Source: Planctomycetaceae bacterium (GTDB lineage: Bacteria > Planctomycetota > Planctomycetia > Planctomycetales > Planctomycetaceae). From it: 37,920 nt of DNA. Below are positions 1 through 7,638 of the stretch, one piece after another. The stretch covers positions 1 to 37,920 of the forward strand of contig JAJDEI010000021.1 in assembly GCA_029259845.1 (NCBI GenBank), in the 5' to 3' direction. How positions within the stretch are numbered: the first letter of the stretch is position 1; every line of letters begins with the position of its first letter. The notes beneath the pieces were generated by a model. It was not told the DNA's origin. It did not search any database and worked only from the letters and a program-made list of their open reading frames with translations. The translations under genes and the position numbers were made by a program.

Positions 1-1
1 C

Positions 2-100
2 AGCAGCGCCGCCATGATTCAGATCAGCCACCTGCATCTGATGCTCCGCCGACTGGCCCCCGGAAAGACGCCGACATTCAACTACGCCCAAGCCGCATGA
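2..100 (+). CDS. C-terminal end of an IS5/IS4-type transposase (partial)
   Basis: The frame open from the left edge reads SSAAMIQISHLHLMLRRLAP and ends at a TGA at 98-100. The block AAMI-x-I-x-x-xHLMLRRLA followed by a short FNYA tail resembles the C-terminus of DDE transposases of the IS5/IS4 type, which are abundant in planctomycetes. Only about 32 residues are visible, so the catalytic residues cannot be checked. The stretch AAGTTTCCGGATAGACTCT at 120-138 may be the right terminal inverted repeat of the element, but its partner lies outside the window. The assignment rests on motif resemblance alone. Confidence 0.5.
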   Translation, partial: SSAAMIQISHLHLMLRRLAPGKTPTFNYAQAA

Positions 101-137
101 AGCCCCGAAAACACCGAACCAAGTTTCCGGATAGACT

Positions 138-743
138 CTAATCCCATGAGGCGAGCCAGACACGGCCCCTTTCAACATCCAGAACCAACACCTCGCCGTG
201 TTGGAATGGGTCATGGAATCGTTGATTGGCTCGGTCGCGGGCGGCGTACTTGACCGACGGCGAATCGAAGGGAGGCCCGCCTGCGAGGGATGTTTTCACG
301 ACGATTTCTTTCGGAAGCGGTCCGTCGTGCCACTCGGAGTTCCACGGCGCGCGTCCTGCCAGCCATCCTTCGACAACGATTGGGGCTGCCTCGAAGGTGA
401 TGTGAAAATGCCCCTCGAACATGCCTGGCCCCATGGCGAACGCCGGTCCGCTGTTGGGGTCCATGTGAGTGTCGTCAGCCGAAAGGAGCTTTGCGTCTTT
501 CGGCCACGTGAGACCCGTCTTGAGCTCAAAGTCAGCCGCTGGATCGGCAATTCCGTGCGATCGGATGGGCGTGTCGAACCACCCAAACGCCAGCCCGGCG
601 TACAGCAACGGAAAAGCAACGACGGGCAACAATCCAAGCCCCCATACAGTTGCCCAGCAAACAACGAGCAACACCGACCGAAAGCGGTGTGACGTTGCTT
701 CGGCGGGGGAGGGCAATCGCTTGGAAGCATGTCCGTCATTCAC
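138..743 (-). CDS. Hypothetical membrane-anchored protein
   Basis: A protein of 201 residues is read from a GTG at 743, chosen because it overlaps the stop of the upstream gene as GTGA, a usual sign of translational coupling. The reading frame extends further upstream, but that part is Arg-rich and lies inside the neighbouring gene. Residues about 22-57 are strongly hydrophobic and could form one long or two short membrane helices. The remaining 140 residues look like a soluble domain with Trp and Pro scattered through it, and it includes a block rich in Gly and Pro around GPAFAMGPGMFEGHFH. I recognise no family. It probably works with the gene upstream. Confidence 0.6.
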   Translation of the reverse strand: MNDGHASKRLPSPAEATSHRFRSVLLVVCWATVWGLGLLPVVAFPLLYAGLAFGWFDTPIRSHGIADPAADFELKTGLTWPKDAKLLSADDTHMDPNSGPAFAMGPGMFEGHFHITFEAAPIVVEGWLAGRAPWNSEWHDGPLPKEIVVKTSLAGGPPFDSPSVKYAARDRANQRFHDPFQHGEVLVLDVERGRVWLASWD

Positions 744-1444
744 GGTTGCTCTCCATTGCCGGTTCCGGCAGCGGCTGCGGGACCGATGGACTCGATCAGC
801 CGCGTGACCATTTCTTCGTCCCAGATGTCTTCGTCGACCCACAGCGAGACGAGGACCGGGACGCCGTTGACGACGACCACTCCGTCAGCCAGACGTCGAC
901 CTTCGCCGGTGGACCGGTCTTCGGCGGTGAGGAATTCGAACGAAACCTGCTCACCAGCGACGTCAAACACCCTGGTTTCGGTCTGCAGCACCTTGAGATC
1001 GAACCCGGACCCGGCCCCGTGCTGATGCAGCGAGTCGATGATGTGCCGGCGAAATGCGGGCCGCTCCATAAACTGGCTGTCGACCTCCAACAACGTCAAG
1101 GCGCCGTCGTCGATGGTGTGAGAAAAGTAGGCTCCCCGCATCGTCAGCAAAAACGATACGTGCCATTCGATTGTCCCTTGCGGGGTGAAGGTTTCCGGGA
1201 TTTCGATCGACAGCAACTGCCGGGTGAGTTCCTCCGCAGCCGTCGGATCTTCCTGAAAGGTCGGCCATTGCCGAAACAGGAATCCGCCGCACAGACAACA
1301 GGAACCGATGATTGAGGCGAACAGGATCAGCAGCACCGCGGTCCATAGTCTCGACCCTTGCCGCGCTGGGGCCGGGGTATCGTTGGCACCAGAGGAGGTC
1401 CGCTGCGAATCGGAGCCGCGGTCGGCGTCGTGAGAACTCGCCAT
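740..1444 (-). CDS. Hypothetical single-pass membrane protein
   Basis: The protein has 234 residues from the ATG at 1444; an in-frame GTG at 1477 would add 11 residues. After a polar Ser/Asp-rich N-terminus of about 30 residues comes one clear membrane helix (about residues 33-56, with Cys-Cys-Leu-Cys-Gly-Gly at its end). A predicted extracytoplasmic or cytoplasmic domain of alternating strands and helices follows. It contains an ETRVFDVAGEQVSFEFL stretch and a short VVVVNGVPVLVSLW strand near the end. The stop overlaps the GTG start of the next gene by four bases. No family is recognised. The layout (anchor plus small folded domain) resembles many planctomycete-specific hypothetical proteins. 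Confidence 0.65.
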   Translation of the reverse strand: MASSHDADRGSDSQRTSSGANDTPAPARQGSRLWTAVLLILFASIIGSCCLCGGFLFRQWPTFQEDPTAAEELTRQLLSIEIPETFTPQGTIEWHVSFLLTMRGAYFSHTIDDGALTLLEVDSQFMERPAFRRHIIDSLHQHGAGSGFDLKVLQTETRVFDVAGEQVSFEFLTAEDRSTGEGRRLADGVVVVNGVPVLVSLWVDEDIWDEEMVTRLIESIGPAAAAGTGNGEQP

Positions 1445-1634
1445 GGGTTTGCTGCTCTGGGCAGGCGACAGAGGCACGGAGAGGTTGACGGTTCAGCAAG
1501 CAGGCGACGGTCCCAAGTGACCGGATGGCCCCCAACCGGGAAAACTGCAGGATGCGGGTCGCGGACCATCGCAACTGCGAAACGTCCTCTGAGAAATCAG
1601 GATGGCGCTCCGGTGCGAATGTAGCGGACCGGGA

Positions 1635-3017
1635 CTATCGCGCCGAGGCAGTCTTGCGGCTGGCGTCTCGCTGGAGTTTCCGCAGGCGGCGGCGCTCTTT
1701 CTTGCTCAGCCCGCTGAGCGGGGTTTCGTCGAGCGGGTCGCCGTTCTCGATTCTTGTCGCGAGTTCGGTCGCCGACGTGCGGGCGGATCCCTTCGGCCCG
1801 GCGAGTGTCTCGGCTGCGTCAATGCGGTGTTTCGGGGTTGATGACGCAGGTGCCGGTCCTCGCCGTGCTGCGGAACTGCTCTCCTGCGTATTCGATGCCT
1901 TGGCCGACGACGCACTGTTCGAAGGCGAGTTGCCGGCCGGCGTCTGTTTCGTGGTCGGGCGTTCTGGCGGCTGCGCGACCGGCTTGCGCTGCCGTCTGGG
2001 ACTTGCGGATACCTTGCGTGGCGTCAGCTTGGTGGATGTTTCTTTGGCCACAGCGACTTTAGCCGGTGATGCGTCTCCCGTTCTCCGACGCGGCAACCTC
2101 AGACGAGGCATGCGTAACCGAATCTTGCTGAGACGGAGCCGGGACATCAGCCCGGCGCGAACCTGTTTCAAGACGGATGTTTTCCGGGAGACTGCGGGCG
2201 GTTCGTTGGAAAAATGAATGACGTACCGCGCATGGAACAGCAGAGCGGTCGCCAATCCCAAGTGGGCGAGCGTCGCCGAGCCGACCTGAAGCAGGCCGCT
2301 CACCCGTTCGGGCAGCAGGGAACCGGCGACCAGAGACATACCGGCGACCACGCCCGACAGGCCGGCGACCCATAACAGGAACTGGCTGCAGGGAGAATTC
2401 CGCATCTCCATGCCGAGCAACTTGAACATCGCCAGACTGATCGTCGCCACCGGAATCAGCCAGCACAGCAAAGCGTACTGCGGCACGTTGACCGGCCACA
2501 TCCGCTGCATGTAATCGCCAAAGGGGAGATGGGCCTTTGTCGCCACGACCGCCAGAAAGAATTGGAGCGTGACCCCCGCCCACAACCACAAACGATACCG
2601 CCCGTGAAAGTCGTTGCGGCTCTTGCGGCGGTACCAGTAGATCAACAGGGCGAGTTGCCCCGCCCACAGCAGCATGATGGTGCTGAAAAAGTTCGCCAGA
2701 CGCCCCGAACGAATCCCCAGAATGGACTTCAGGCCGAAGTCGGTCTGTTCCGCGAGGTCGCCTACATACAGCATGCCCGCCCAGCAGCCCACACAGAGTG
2801 TGACCACGCACCAATGGATCCAGATCTGCGGCCGAATGACGCTGTGCAAGGGGGAGTGCTCAAAGGCATCGGGGTGCGATGTGCCGGTGGCAGCATCGAG
2901 AGGAGCCGCCGGGGCTGCACCGCGAGTGTTCCCGCCTGCGGCAGCGTCACTCTCCTGGGAGAGGCGTCTGCGACGGCGTTCGTGGACAGAGCGGGAACCG
3001 GCAAAGCGAATTGACAT
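1635..3017 (-). CDS. Hypothetical six-helix membrane protein with a long basic tail
   Basis: The protein has 460 residues from the ATG at 3017. The frame stays open further upstream, but that portion is compositionally unlike the rest and gives no membrane or domain signal. Residues about 66-84, 111-129, 143-159, 181-201, 213-233 and 243-263 form six likely membrane helices. An Arg-rich stretch sits at residues 13-19. The last 190 residues are low-complexity, rich in Lys, Arg, Ser, Pro and Ala, and end in a KKERRRLRKLQR basic cluster. The tail is presumably cytoplasmic by the positive-inside rule. No enzyme motif or transporter signature is seen. It is followed by a 157-190 bp gap before the next minus-strand gene, so co-transcription is possible but not shown. 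Confidence 0.65.
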   Translation of the reverse strand: MSIRFAGSRSVHERRRRRLSQESDAAAGGNTRGAAPAAPLDAATGTSHPDAFEHSPLHSVIRPQIWIHWCVVTLCVGCWAGMLYVGDLAEQTDFGLKSILGIRSGRLANFFSTIMLLWAGQLALLIYWYRRKSRNDFHGRYRLWLWAGVTLQFFLAVVATKAHLPFGDYMQRMWPVNVPQYALLCWLIPVATISLAMFKLLGMEMRNSPCSQFLLWVAGLSGVVAGMSLVAGSLLPERVSGLLQVGSATLAHLGLATALLFHARYVIHFSNEPPAVSRKTSVLKQVRAGLMSRLRLSKIRLRMPRLRLPRRRTGDASPAKVAVAKETSTKLTPRKVSASPRRQRKPVAQPPERPTTKQTPAGNSPSNSASSAKASNTQESSSAARRGPAPASSTPKHRIDAAETLAGPKGSARTSATELATRIENGDPLDETPLSGLSKKERRRLRKLQRDASRKTASAR

Positions 3018-3415
3018 AAAGTGCACACAACACGAATCGAGGCGTGTTGTGATTGGGATCGGCCTTCGGAAGGCCGACGCAAGCCACATCCGTCCGTTTC
3101 CCGACCTGAATTGCGAATTTCGCCAGACTTCACCCGCAGGGGTTTCCGCACCTGAACGCTTTGACATCGGGACGGTGCCATTGTGGCATCCACGCGTGAG
3201 GCGGGCGATTCTCAAGAACTGCCATATTGGCGTTCAGTGTGGCCGGTGCGGGTTCGCCGGAGGAACATTTCGGTCAAGGGGTTTCGTTTGCAACGTGTTT
3301 AATAACAATCGCTTACGGATCACTCCTGACTCCTGTCGCTTGGATTGGCACGCAGAATGCGTTGTCACCAAGCGTGTCTTGGGCACCGTTTCTCGTCACG
3401 CGAGAGGAGGAAATC
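3018..3415. other. Divergent intergenic region ahead of the hsp20 genes
   Basis: No convincing gene is seen in these 398 bases. The region separates the minus-strand membrane protein gene from the plus-strand hsp20 pair. Its right part is AT-richer (around TTTAATAACAATCG at 3299-3311) and carries a sigma-54-like promoter at 3345-3361. The left part holds a short palindromic stretch around CACAACACG...CGTGTTGTG (3024-3051), which could be a hairpin in the leader of the minus-strand gene. Confidence 0.5.
3345..3361 (+). promoter_or_regulatory. Sigma-54-like (-24/-12) promoter for hsp20 genes
   Basis: TTGGCACGCAGAATGCG keeps the invariant GG and GC of the -24/-12 consensus (YTGGCACGrNNNTTGCW) at the correct spacing. 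Transcription would start near 3372 and give a leader of about 44 bases before the hsp20 ATG at 3416. The same TTGGCACGC-N4-TGC-N-TTG pattern recurs at 29571 ahead of csrA, which strengthens the call. Confidence 0.6.
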
Positions 3416-3844
3416 ATGTTGACCAGCAATCGAATCCATTCGTATTTCGACCCGTGGAAAGTGTGGCACCAGCTTCACAACGAGCTGAATGACCTCTGGA
3501 GTCCCGGCTCGATCGCCCCGGAGATGCCCCTGAATGTGTGGAAGAAAGAGGATGAGGCGATCCTCGATGTTGAGTTGCCGGGCCGCCGGCTGGAGGATAT
3601 CGACGTGTCAGTCCACCGTGACGTCGTGACCGTCGAAGCCGGAGCGGGCGAACGTGACGTGCCAGAGAACGGGACCGTCGTCCGTGAAGAACGGCATCAG
3701 GCCCCCCTGTCGCGTCATGTCCAGCTTCCGTTCGAGATTGATACGGAACGCGTCGAAGCGACCTACGATCGCGGCATGCTGCGGGTCGAGTTGCATCGGC
3801 TCGCATCCACACTGTCGTCAAAGGTCAGCGTCAAAGCCGGGTGA
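3416..3844 (+). CDS. Small heat shock protein, Hsp20/alpha-crystallin family
   Basis: This is an ATP-independent holdase of 142 residues that would bind unfolding proteins in the cytoplasm. The alpha-crystallin domain spans about residues 38-135. It shows the typical start (PLNVWKKEDEAILDVELPG), the strand pair ending in VTVEAGAG, and the signature near the end where FEIDTERVEATYDRGMLRVE matches the family's A-x-x-x-G-V-L motif, with Met in place of Val. The ATG at 3416 was chosen because GAGAGGAGG lies five bases upstream; a longer open frame to 3227 lacks such support and covers the promoter. A second hsp20 gene follows after 59 bases, so the two are probably co-transcribed. Confidence 0.93.
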   Translation: MLTSNRIHSYFDPWKVWHQLHNELNDLWSPGSIAPEMPLNVWKKEDEAILDVELPGRRLEDIDVSVHRDVVTVEAGAGERDVPENGTVVREERHQAPLSRHVQLPFEIDTERVEATYDRGMLRVELHRLASTLSSKVSVKAG

Positions 3845-3903
3845 CCGACGAATCGTTGAATCGAGGATATCAGACGTTCCCGCCAGAAGCACAGGAGAGC
3901 ATC

Positions 3904-4290
3904 ATGAACACGACACTCACCCAACAGAACACATCCGAAACCTCGGCCGTGGCACCGCGTCAGACGATTCGGCCAAAAGCGGACATTTACGAAACCGAGG
4001 ACGCTTGGCTGCTCGCGCTCGATTTGCCGGGTGCCGACGAACATGGCACGGACATCTCCGTCGAGAAGCAGGTCCTGGCCATCACGGCTGACGTGGAGGG
4101 TACTGTTCCCGAAGGATTCGAGCGCGTGCACACCGAGTTCCTGCCGCGCCGGTATGAGCGGTCGTTTCGGCTGCCGGAAGAAGTTGATACGACGCAGATT
4201 GAAGCGATCGTAAAGAACGGGGTGTTGCGACTTTCGCTACCCAAGTCGACTGCAGCGCGGCCGCATCACATTTCCGTGACGGCCGGGTGA
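3904..4290 (+). CDS. Small heat shock protein, Hsp20/alpha-crystallin family
   Basis: The second Hsp20 of the pair has 128 residues. The alpha-crystallin domain covers about residues 24-122. DIYETEDAWLLALDLPGAD opens it, and the conserved A-x-x-x-N-G-V-L-R-L signature (IEAIVKNGVLRLSLPK) closes it. The start ATG at 3904 has AGGAG six bases upstream; a GTG at 3841 overlapping the previous stop is possible but adds a non-conserved leader. The two paralogues differ strongly outside the core, so they may form mixed or separate oligomers (inference). A strong hairpin terminator lies 44 bases downstream. Confidence 0.93.
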   Translation: MNTTLTQQNTSETSAVAPRQTIRPKADIYETEDAWLLALDLPGADEHGTDISVEKQVLAITADVEGTVPEGFERVHTEFLPRRYERSFRLPEEVDTTQIEAIVKNGVLRLSLPKSTAARPHHISVTAG

Positions 4291-4333
4291 CGGACCGGCG
4301 TCGGCATGATGCCTCAACAATCCAATCCCCTGG

Positions 4334-4380
4334 CGCCCCACGCATCTTGGCGACTGCCCCTGCGTGGGGCGTCTGTATTT
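4334..4380 (+). terminator. Hairpin terminator after the hsp20 pair
   Basis: CGCCCCACGCA (4334-4344) pairs perfectly with TGCGTGGGGCG (4361-4371), an 11-bp GC-rich stem with a 16-base loop, followed by GTCTGTATTTC. The downstream T-run is weak, but position and stem strength fit transcription termination of the hsp20 unit. Confidence 0.6.
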
Positions 4381-4459
4381 CAAGTGGTTCTTCACAGAAA
4401 CAGGAGGCCGCAGGGCGGAGCTTCATTTTGGGCAAGAGGCAATGGGACCGGTTCAGGGA

Positions 4460-4618
4460 CCAGGGCCGTTCAAAGATGGAAGCTGGGCAACCTCGTCACC
4501 CGAAGCGTCAGCGAGGGACGAATCGCTCACTCACGTTCGCTTCCTCGCTGACGCTTCGGGTGACCATTGAGCTTGTCCCGGTCGGTCCTCTCCCAAGTGA
4601 AACTTTGAATGGCCCTGG
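4460..4618. repeat. Nested double palindrome with REP-like core
   Basis: The outer arms at 4460-4475 and 4603-4618 pair with one mismatch (CCAGGGCCGTTCAAAG against its complement). Inside them sits a perfect 22-bp inverted repeat, 4495-4516 and 4543-4564, with a 26-base loop. The inner arms read GTCACCCGAAGCGTCAGCGA..., the motif that recurs at 4809, 6891, 29015 and 37516. The structure suggests a REP-like element that landed inside an older palindrome. Confidence 0.8.
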
Positions 4619-4808
4619 TTCAGGGACTGGCCGGAAACTCGACCTCTGAATTTCGATGCCCAAAGGGAGGGCGAGGCTCCCGCCGAGCCGCGACGTGACA
4701 ATTCGGCGGGTATCCCATCCTGTTTGCCAAACATCTGCAATGCAGTGGCGTCGCCCTCCCTTCCGGCGCCGTAATTCAAGGGGCGAATTTCCGGAGAGAT
4801 TCGCAGTG

Positions 4809-4839
4809 CCGACGCGTCGCTAACGCTCCGGGCTCTGAT
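4809..4839. repeat. Half copy of the REP-like (SVSEG) repeat
   Basis: GTCGCTAACGCTCCGGGCTC is one arm of the palindrome found complete at 4495-4564. No matching partner arm is seen nearby. It lies just downstream of the minus-strand GGDEF gene. Confidence 0.55.
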
Positions 4840-4877
4840 TGCTTGGGGTGGCGGTCCAATGACAGGACCGTCATCTG

Positions 4878-6461
4878 TCACACACCGACCGGGGCGGGAG
4901 CGGGCGGGGCGGCAGTGTTCTGCGCGGGCGAAGTCTGTTGCGGCGAATCGGCAACAACGACGCAATTGCGGCCTTGCCGTTTGGCCTCATACATGGCTTT
5001 GTCGGCGGTGGAAATCAGACGGTGGCCGAATCCGTCGACCATCGAGACCGGACGGGCGACGGCAGCCCCCAAGCTGATCGTGACCGGGATGACGGTTCCT
5101 TCGAAGGTGAAGTCTTGCTCTTCGACCTGCTTGCGGAGCCGTTCTCCCAGCGCGGCCAACTCGTCGGGGCGCGGGTCGGTCACCATGATCACGAATTCTT
5201 CGCCGCCGTAACGCGCGAGGAGATCGGATGAGCGGACGACGCTTTGGAGGACTTCGGCCACCTTCCGAAGCACGTCGTCTCCCGCCAGGTGTCCGTGCGT
5301 GTCGTTGACGGCTTTGAAATGGTCGACGTCGGCGAAGACGATACCGATCGATTGCGAAGCGGGGATCACCTCGGAGATCTGTTCGGCGAACCGATCGTCG
5401 AAGTAGCCGCGGTTGTGCGCGCCGGTCAAAGCGTCCAGGGTGCTACGCTGCATCAGACGTTCGATGCGCGCCATCAGCGATCCGTTCTGCTGGAGCAGTT
5501 CCTCGGAAGGTTGTTCGTTGTTGCGTTTGGCGATGGCATTGCTGACAGCCAGGCTGGCGAGGTGCTCCATCGCCATCGACATCAGCCGCGTGGGGGATCC
5601 CTGTGTCGCGCCTTTCACCTGGAATAGGTGTGAGACGGCGGCCAGCCGCTCGCGGACGGTGTCGATGAGTTCGTCGACATCCTGTTCCGTCGCCCCGAAC
5701 CCTTCCTCCATGAGATGCACAATGTGGACGAGCGACTCTCCCTGGCAATTCCGGCAGAAATACGATCCGACGGCCGATGCCGTCGCCACGCCCACAAACA
5801 GCAGGCCGTGAGGCATCCCCTCTTCGGGAAGGCCTTCGAGTTGTTCGACGAGCCGAATTTGGTTGGCCGTGGCGTCGATCCATCGCTGCGGAAGGTTCCA
5901 TTCCTGGAGCATTTCCAACGACAGGCCGATCGTGGTGGTTTCCAGCAGTTGTTCTTCAGCTTCGTGCAGGCTGATGCAGTTGGCCTCCGCGTGGGCCATC
6001 ACCTTGTCGTACGCCTCGGGATCATGGTTGATCAGTGCCAGACGGCCAATGCTCGACAGCAGCCCGGTGACGAACCATTCCCCGACTTTGTTTTTTGCGT
6101 ATTTCTTGGCGAGACTTTCGGCGGTAATCGCCTGGACGATGGCCTGCAGCCAATACCGGCGGAACAGTTCGGCCGCCGCTGGTGATTGCATGGATTTGTC
6201 GGACAGCGAGAAGCTCAACGCCAAAGGCGCAACAATCGATTTGCCGAGCAGGGAGATCGCTTGCCGCAGGTTGGAGACTTCCCGTCCAATGCCGTACGCG
6301 GGCGAATTGGCCGCTTTGATGATTTTGGCGGTAATGGCCGGATCGGTCTGCAACAGATCGACAATGTCGCTCAAGTCCACATCCGGGTCGTCATACAGCT
6401 CCAATAGCCGCACCGCGACCGTCGGCAGCGTCGGCATCGTCATTTTCGTCGTGCTATGCAT
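4878..6461 (-). CDS. HDOD-GGDEF protein, probable diguanylate cyclase
   Basis: The 527-residue protein would make cyclic di-GMP from two GTP. Residues about 8-205 form an HDOD domain, opening with MPTLPTVAVRLLELYDDPD and containing LLQTDPAITAKIIKAANSP. A helical linker follows (residues 260-340). The GGDEF domain starts at DALTGAHNRGYF (about 343). It has FADVDHFKAVND, a catalytic GGEEF at 419-423, and the product-inhibition I-site RSSD at 410-413, five residues before it. All catalytic residues seem intact, so it should be active and feedback-inhibited. The ATG at 6461 was chosen because the HDOD domain begins right after it; the open frame continues 55 residues upstream without similarity to the family. 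The gene stands alone, facing away from the flagellar operon. A role in the motile/sessile switch is inference. Confidence 0.9.
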   Translation of the reverse strand: MHSTTKMTMPTLPTVAVRLLELYDDPDVDLSDIVDLLQTDPAITAKIIKAANSPAYGIGREVSNLRQAISLLGKSIVAPLALSFSLSDKSMQSPAAAELFRRYWLQAIVQAITAESLAKKYAKNKVGEWFVTGLLSSIGRLALINHDPEAYDKVMAHAEANCISLHEAEEQLLETTTIGLSLEMLQEWNLPQRWIDATANQIRLVEQLEGLPEEGMPHGLLFVGVATASAVGSYFCRNCQGESLVHIVHLMEEGFGATEQDVDELIDTVRERLAAVSHLFQVKGATQGSPTRLMSMAMEHLASLAVSNAIAKRNNEQPSEELLQQNGSLMARIERLMQRSTLDALTGAHNRGYFDDRFAEQISEVIPASQSIGIVFADVDHFKAVNDTHGHLAGDDVLRKVAEVLQSVVRSSDLLARYGGEEFVIMVTDPRPDELAALGERLRKQVEEQDFTFEGTVIPVTISLGAAVARPVSMVDGFGHRLISTADKAMYEAKRQGRNCVVVADSPQQTSPAQNTAAPPAPAPVGV

Positions 6462-6890
6462 CGCTGGGGCAACAATCTGCTGGGGAAACGAGGGTGACAG
6501 ATGACGGCAAGGGTGGGCCGTCCGGTCGTCGTATCGAGATGAACCTCGCGGCGAGACCGGTGGCTTCGTGTGGCGACAACTGGGATAACATGGCATCGGG
6601 GCGGCGAACGGGTCGGGAAAATCCACGTGGAACAGGTTGATCGGGGGAATTTTCTCACGACCGGTGCTCTCGTCTCGTGATTATCTGTTGTGCGACTCGG
6701 ACCGGTTGTAGCCCCGCACGTTGTTGTCCGTCGCGTTGCTCGCGCTTCCGGTGTTTGGGGAGATGCCGATGCCGGTCGGCCGTGCTGGGGCGAATGGACA
6801 GAGATGGGGCGCCGACGCTGACGAATGCGCCGCGGTTGATGCAGGCCGGGCCGATTCTCGTGGACGCTCTTGCCAGCGAGTCCGGCCTCG

Positions 6891-6942
6891 TCTCAGAGCC
6901 CGAAGCGTTAGCACCGGGTCATCGGTTACTCGGGGCTCAGAG
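6891..6942. repeat. Degenerate REP-like (SVSEG) palindrome
   Basis: CAGAGCCCGAAGCGTTAGC at 6894-6912 is an arm of the repeat at 4495-4564. The partner arm GGTTACTCGGGGCTCAG (6924-6940) pairs only partly, so this looks like an old, decayed copy. Confidence 0.55.
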
Positions 6943-6987
6943 TCGCCCTGACCCGCGCCTGACGGGGCATTCCGTCAGAGGCGCGCC

Positions 6988-7078
6988 CGTGAGGAAGCGG
7001 CCGCGGCCAAAGGGAGAACGCGTCTTGATGGACCGTCTCGGGAAACACACCGCACGTGTATTCGGCCGCTTCTTGACG
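6988..7078. repeat. Palindromic repeat, GGAAGCGGCCGC family
   Basis: CGTGAGGAAGCGGCCGC (6988-7004) pairs with TCGGCCGCTTCTTGACG (7062-7078), with mismatches, across a 57-base loop. The same arms occur perfectly paired at 34348-34423, so this is a dispersed family. Confidence 0.7.
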
Positions 7079-7215
7079 GGCTTGGCTTTGATTTGGTGAG
7101 GCACGTCGTGACACAAATCGCGGTCGATCGGCGATTTCCGGACATTTCTCTTCAAGTCGGTCGTCACGTCTGTTTCGTCTCAGGTGACTTTGACGGTTAT
7201 ACCGATAATACCGAT

Positions 7216-7569
7216 ATGAACATCCTCTCGAGCCAAAGTGGCCAGTTGGCCCGTCTGATGGACGCGGCGGAACTTCGGCACAGCGTCATCAGCCACAACT
7301 TGGCGAATGTCAACACACCGGGCTACCGGCGGCTGGAGGTCGTCTTTGAGGACGCCCTCGAAGAAGCGGGAGGCGAGCCGGGAAGCGGCGAGCCGACGGC
7401 CCGGCCCATTGTCCAGGAAGAGCAGGGATTGCCGGTGCGGGCGGATGGAAACAACGTCGACATCGATCGCGAAGCGGTTCAGCTTGACAAGAATGCCCTG
7501 ACCTACCAGACGTACTCGCAACTCCTTGCGACTCAACTCCAAATGATGCGGAAGGCCGTCGACGGCTGA
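7216..7569 (+). CDS. flgB: Flagellar proximal rod protein FlgB
   Basis: FlgB is a proximal rod subunit in the periplasm, exported by the flagellar system, which joins the MS ring/FliE to the rest of the rod. The 117-residue product is close to the usual length (about 130). It carries the rod signature near the N-terminus (AAELRHSVISHNLANVNTPG) and the C-terminal coil ending in YQTYSQLLATQLQMMRKAV. The start at 7216 places the first residue shortly before the conserved helix. No clear ribosome binding site is visible before it. It opens the flagellar operon, followed by flgC after 69 bases. Confidence 0.95.
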   Translation: MNILSSQSGQLARLMDAAELRHSVISHNLANVNTPGYRRLEVVFEDALEEAGGEPGSGEPTARPIVQEEQGLPVRADGNNVDIDREAVQLDKNALTYQTYSQLLATQLQMMRKAVDG

Positions 7570-7638
7570 ACGCCGTCCAGGGCCCGTCGCTCAGGAAATC
7601 TCATCCATCGTTCGTTCTTCGCACGCGAGGGGGCCACC

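Larger units (their letters stand above)
4291..4877. other. Intergenic region with terminator and nested palindromic repeats
   Basis: No gene is seen in these 587 bases between hsp20 and the minus-strand GGDEF gene. They hold a rho-independent-type hairpin at 4334-4371, a double nested palindrome at 4460-4618, and half a REP-like unit at 4809-4839. Open frames here translate the repeats (for example VTRSVSEG) and show no protein character. Confidence 0.6.
6462..7215. other. Intergenic region ahead of the flagellar operon, with repeat remnants
   Basis: No gene is supported in these 754 bases between the divergent GGDEF gene and flgB. They contain a degenerate SVSEG-type palindrome (6891-6942), a small hairpin around CTGACGGGGCATTCCGTCAG, a second palindrome family (6988-7078), and a short inverted repeat, AAATCGC...GCGATTT, at 7115-7137. 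The flgB promoter must lie here, but I could not find a convincing sigma-54 or sigma-28 match. Confidence 0.5.

Noticed and set aside
4287-4877. CRISPR-like array from the repeats after hsp20
   Set aside because: The repeats are inverted pairs forming nested hairpins, not regularly spaced direct repeats with spacers.
7200-7216. ACCGATAA / ACCGATAT before flgB as sigma-28 -10 elements
   Set aside because: No TAAA-type -35 lies at 15 bases upstream, and transcription would begin at or beyond the start codon.
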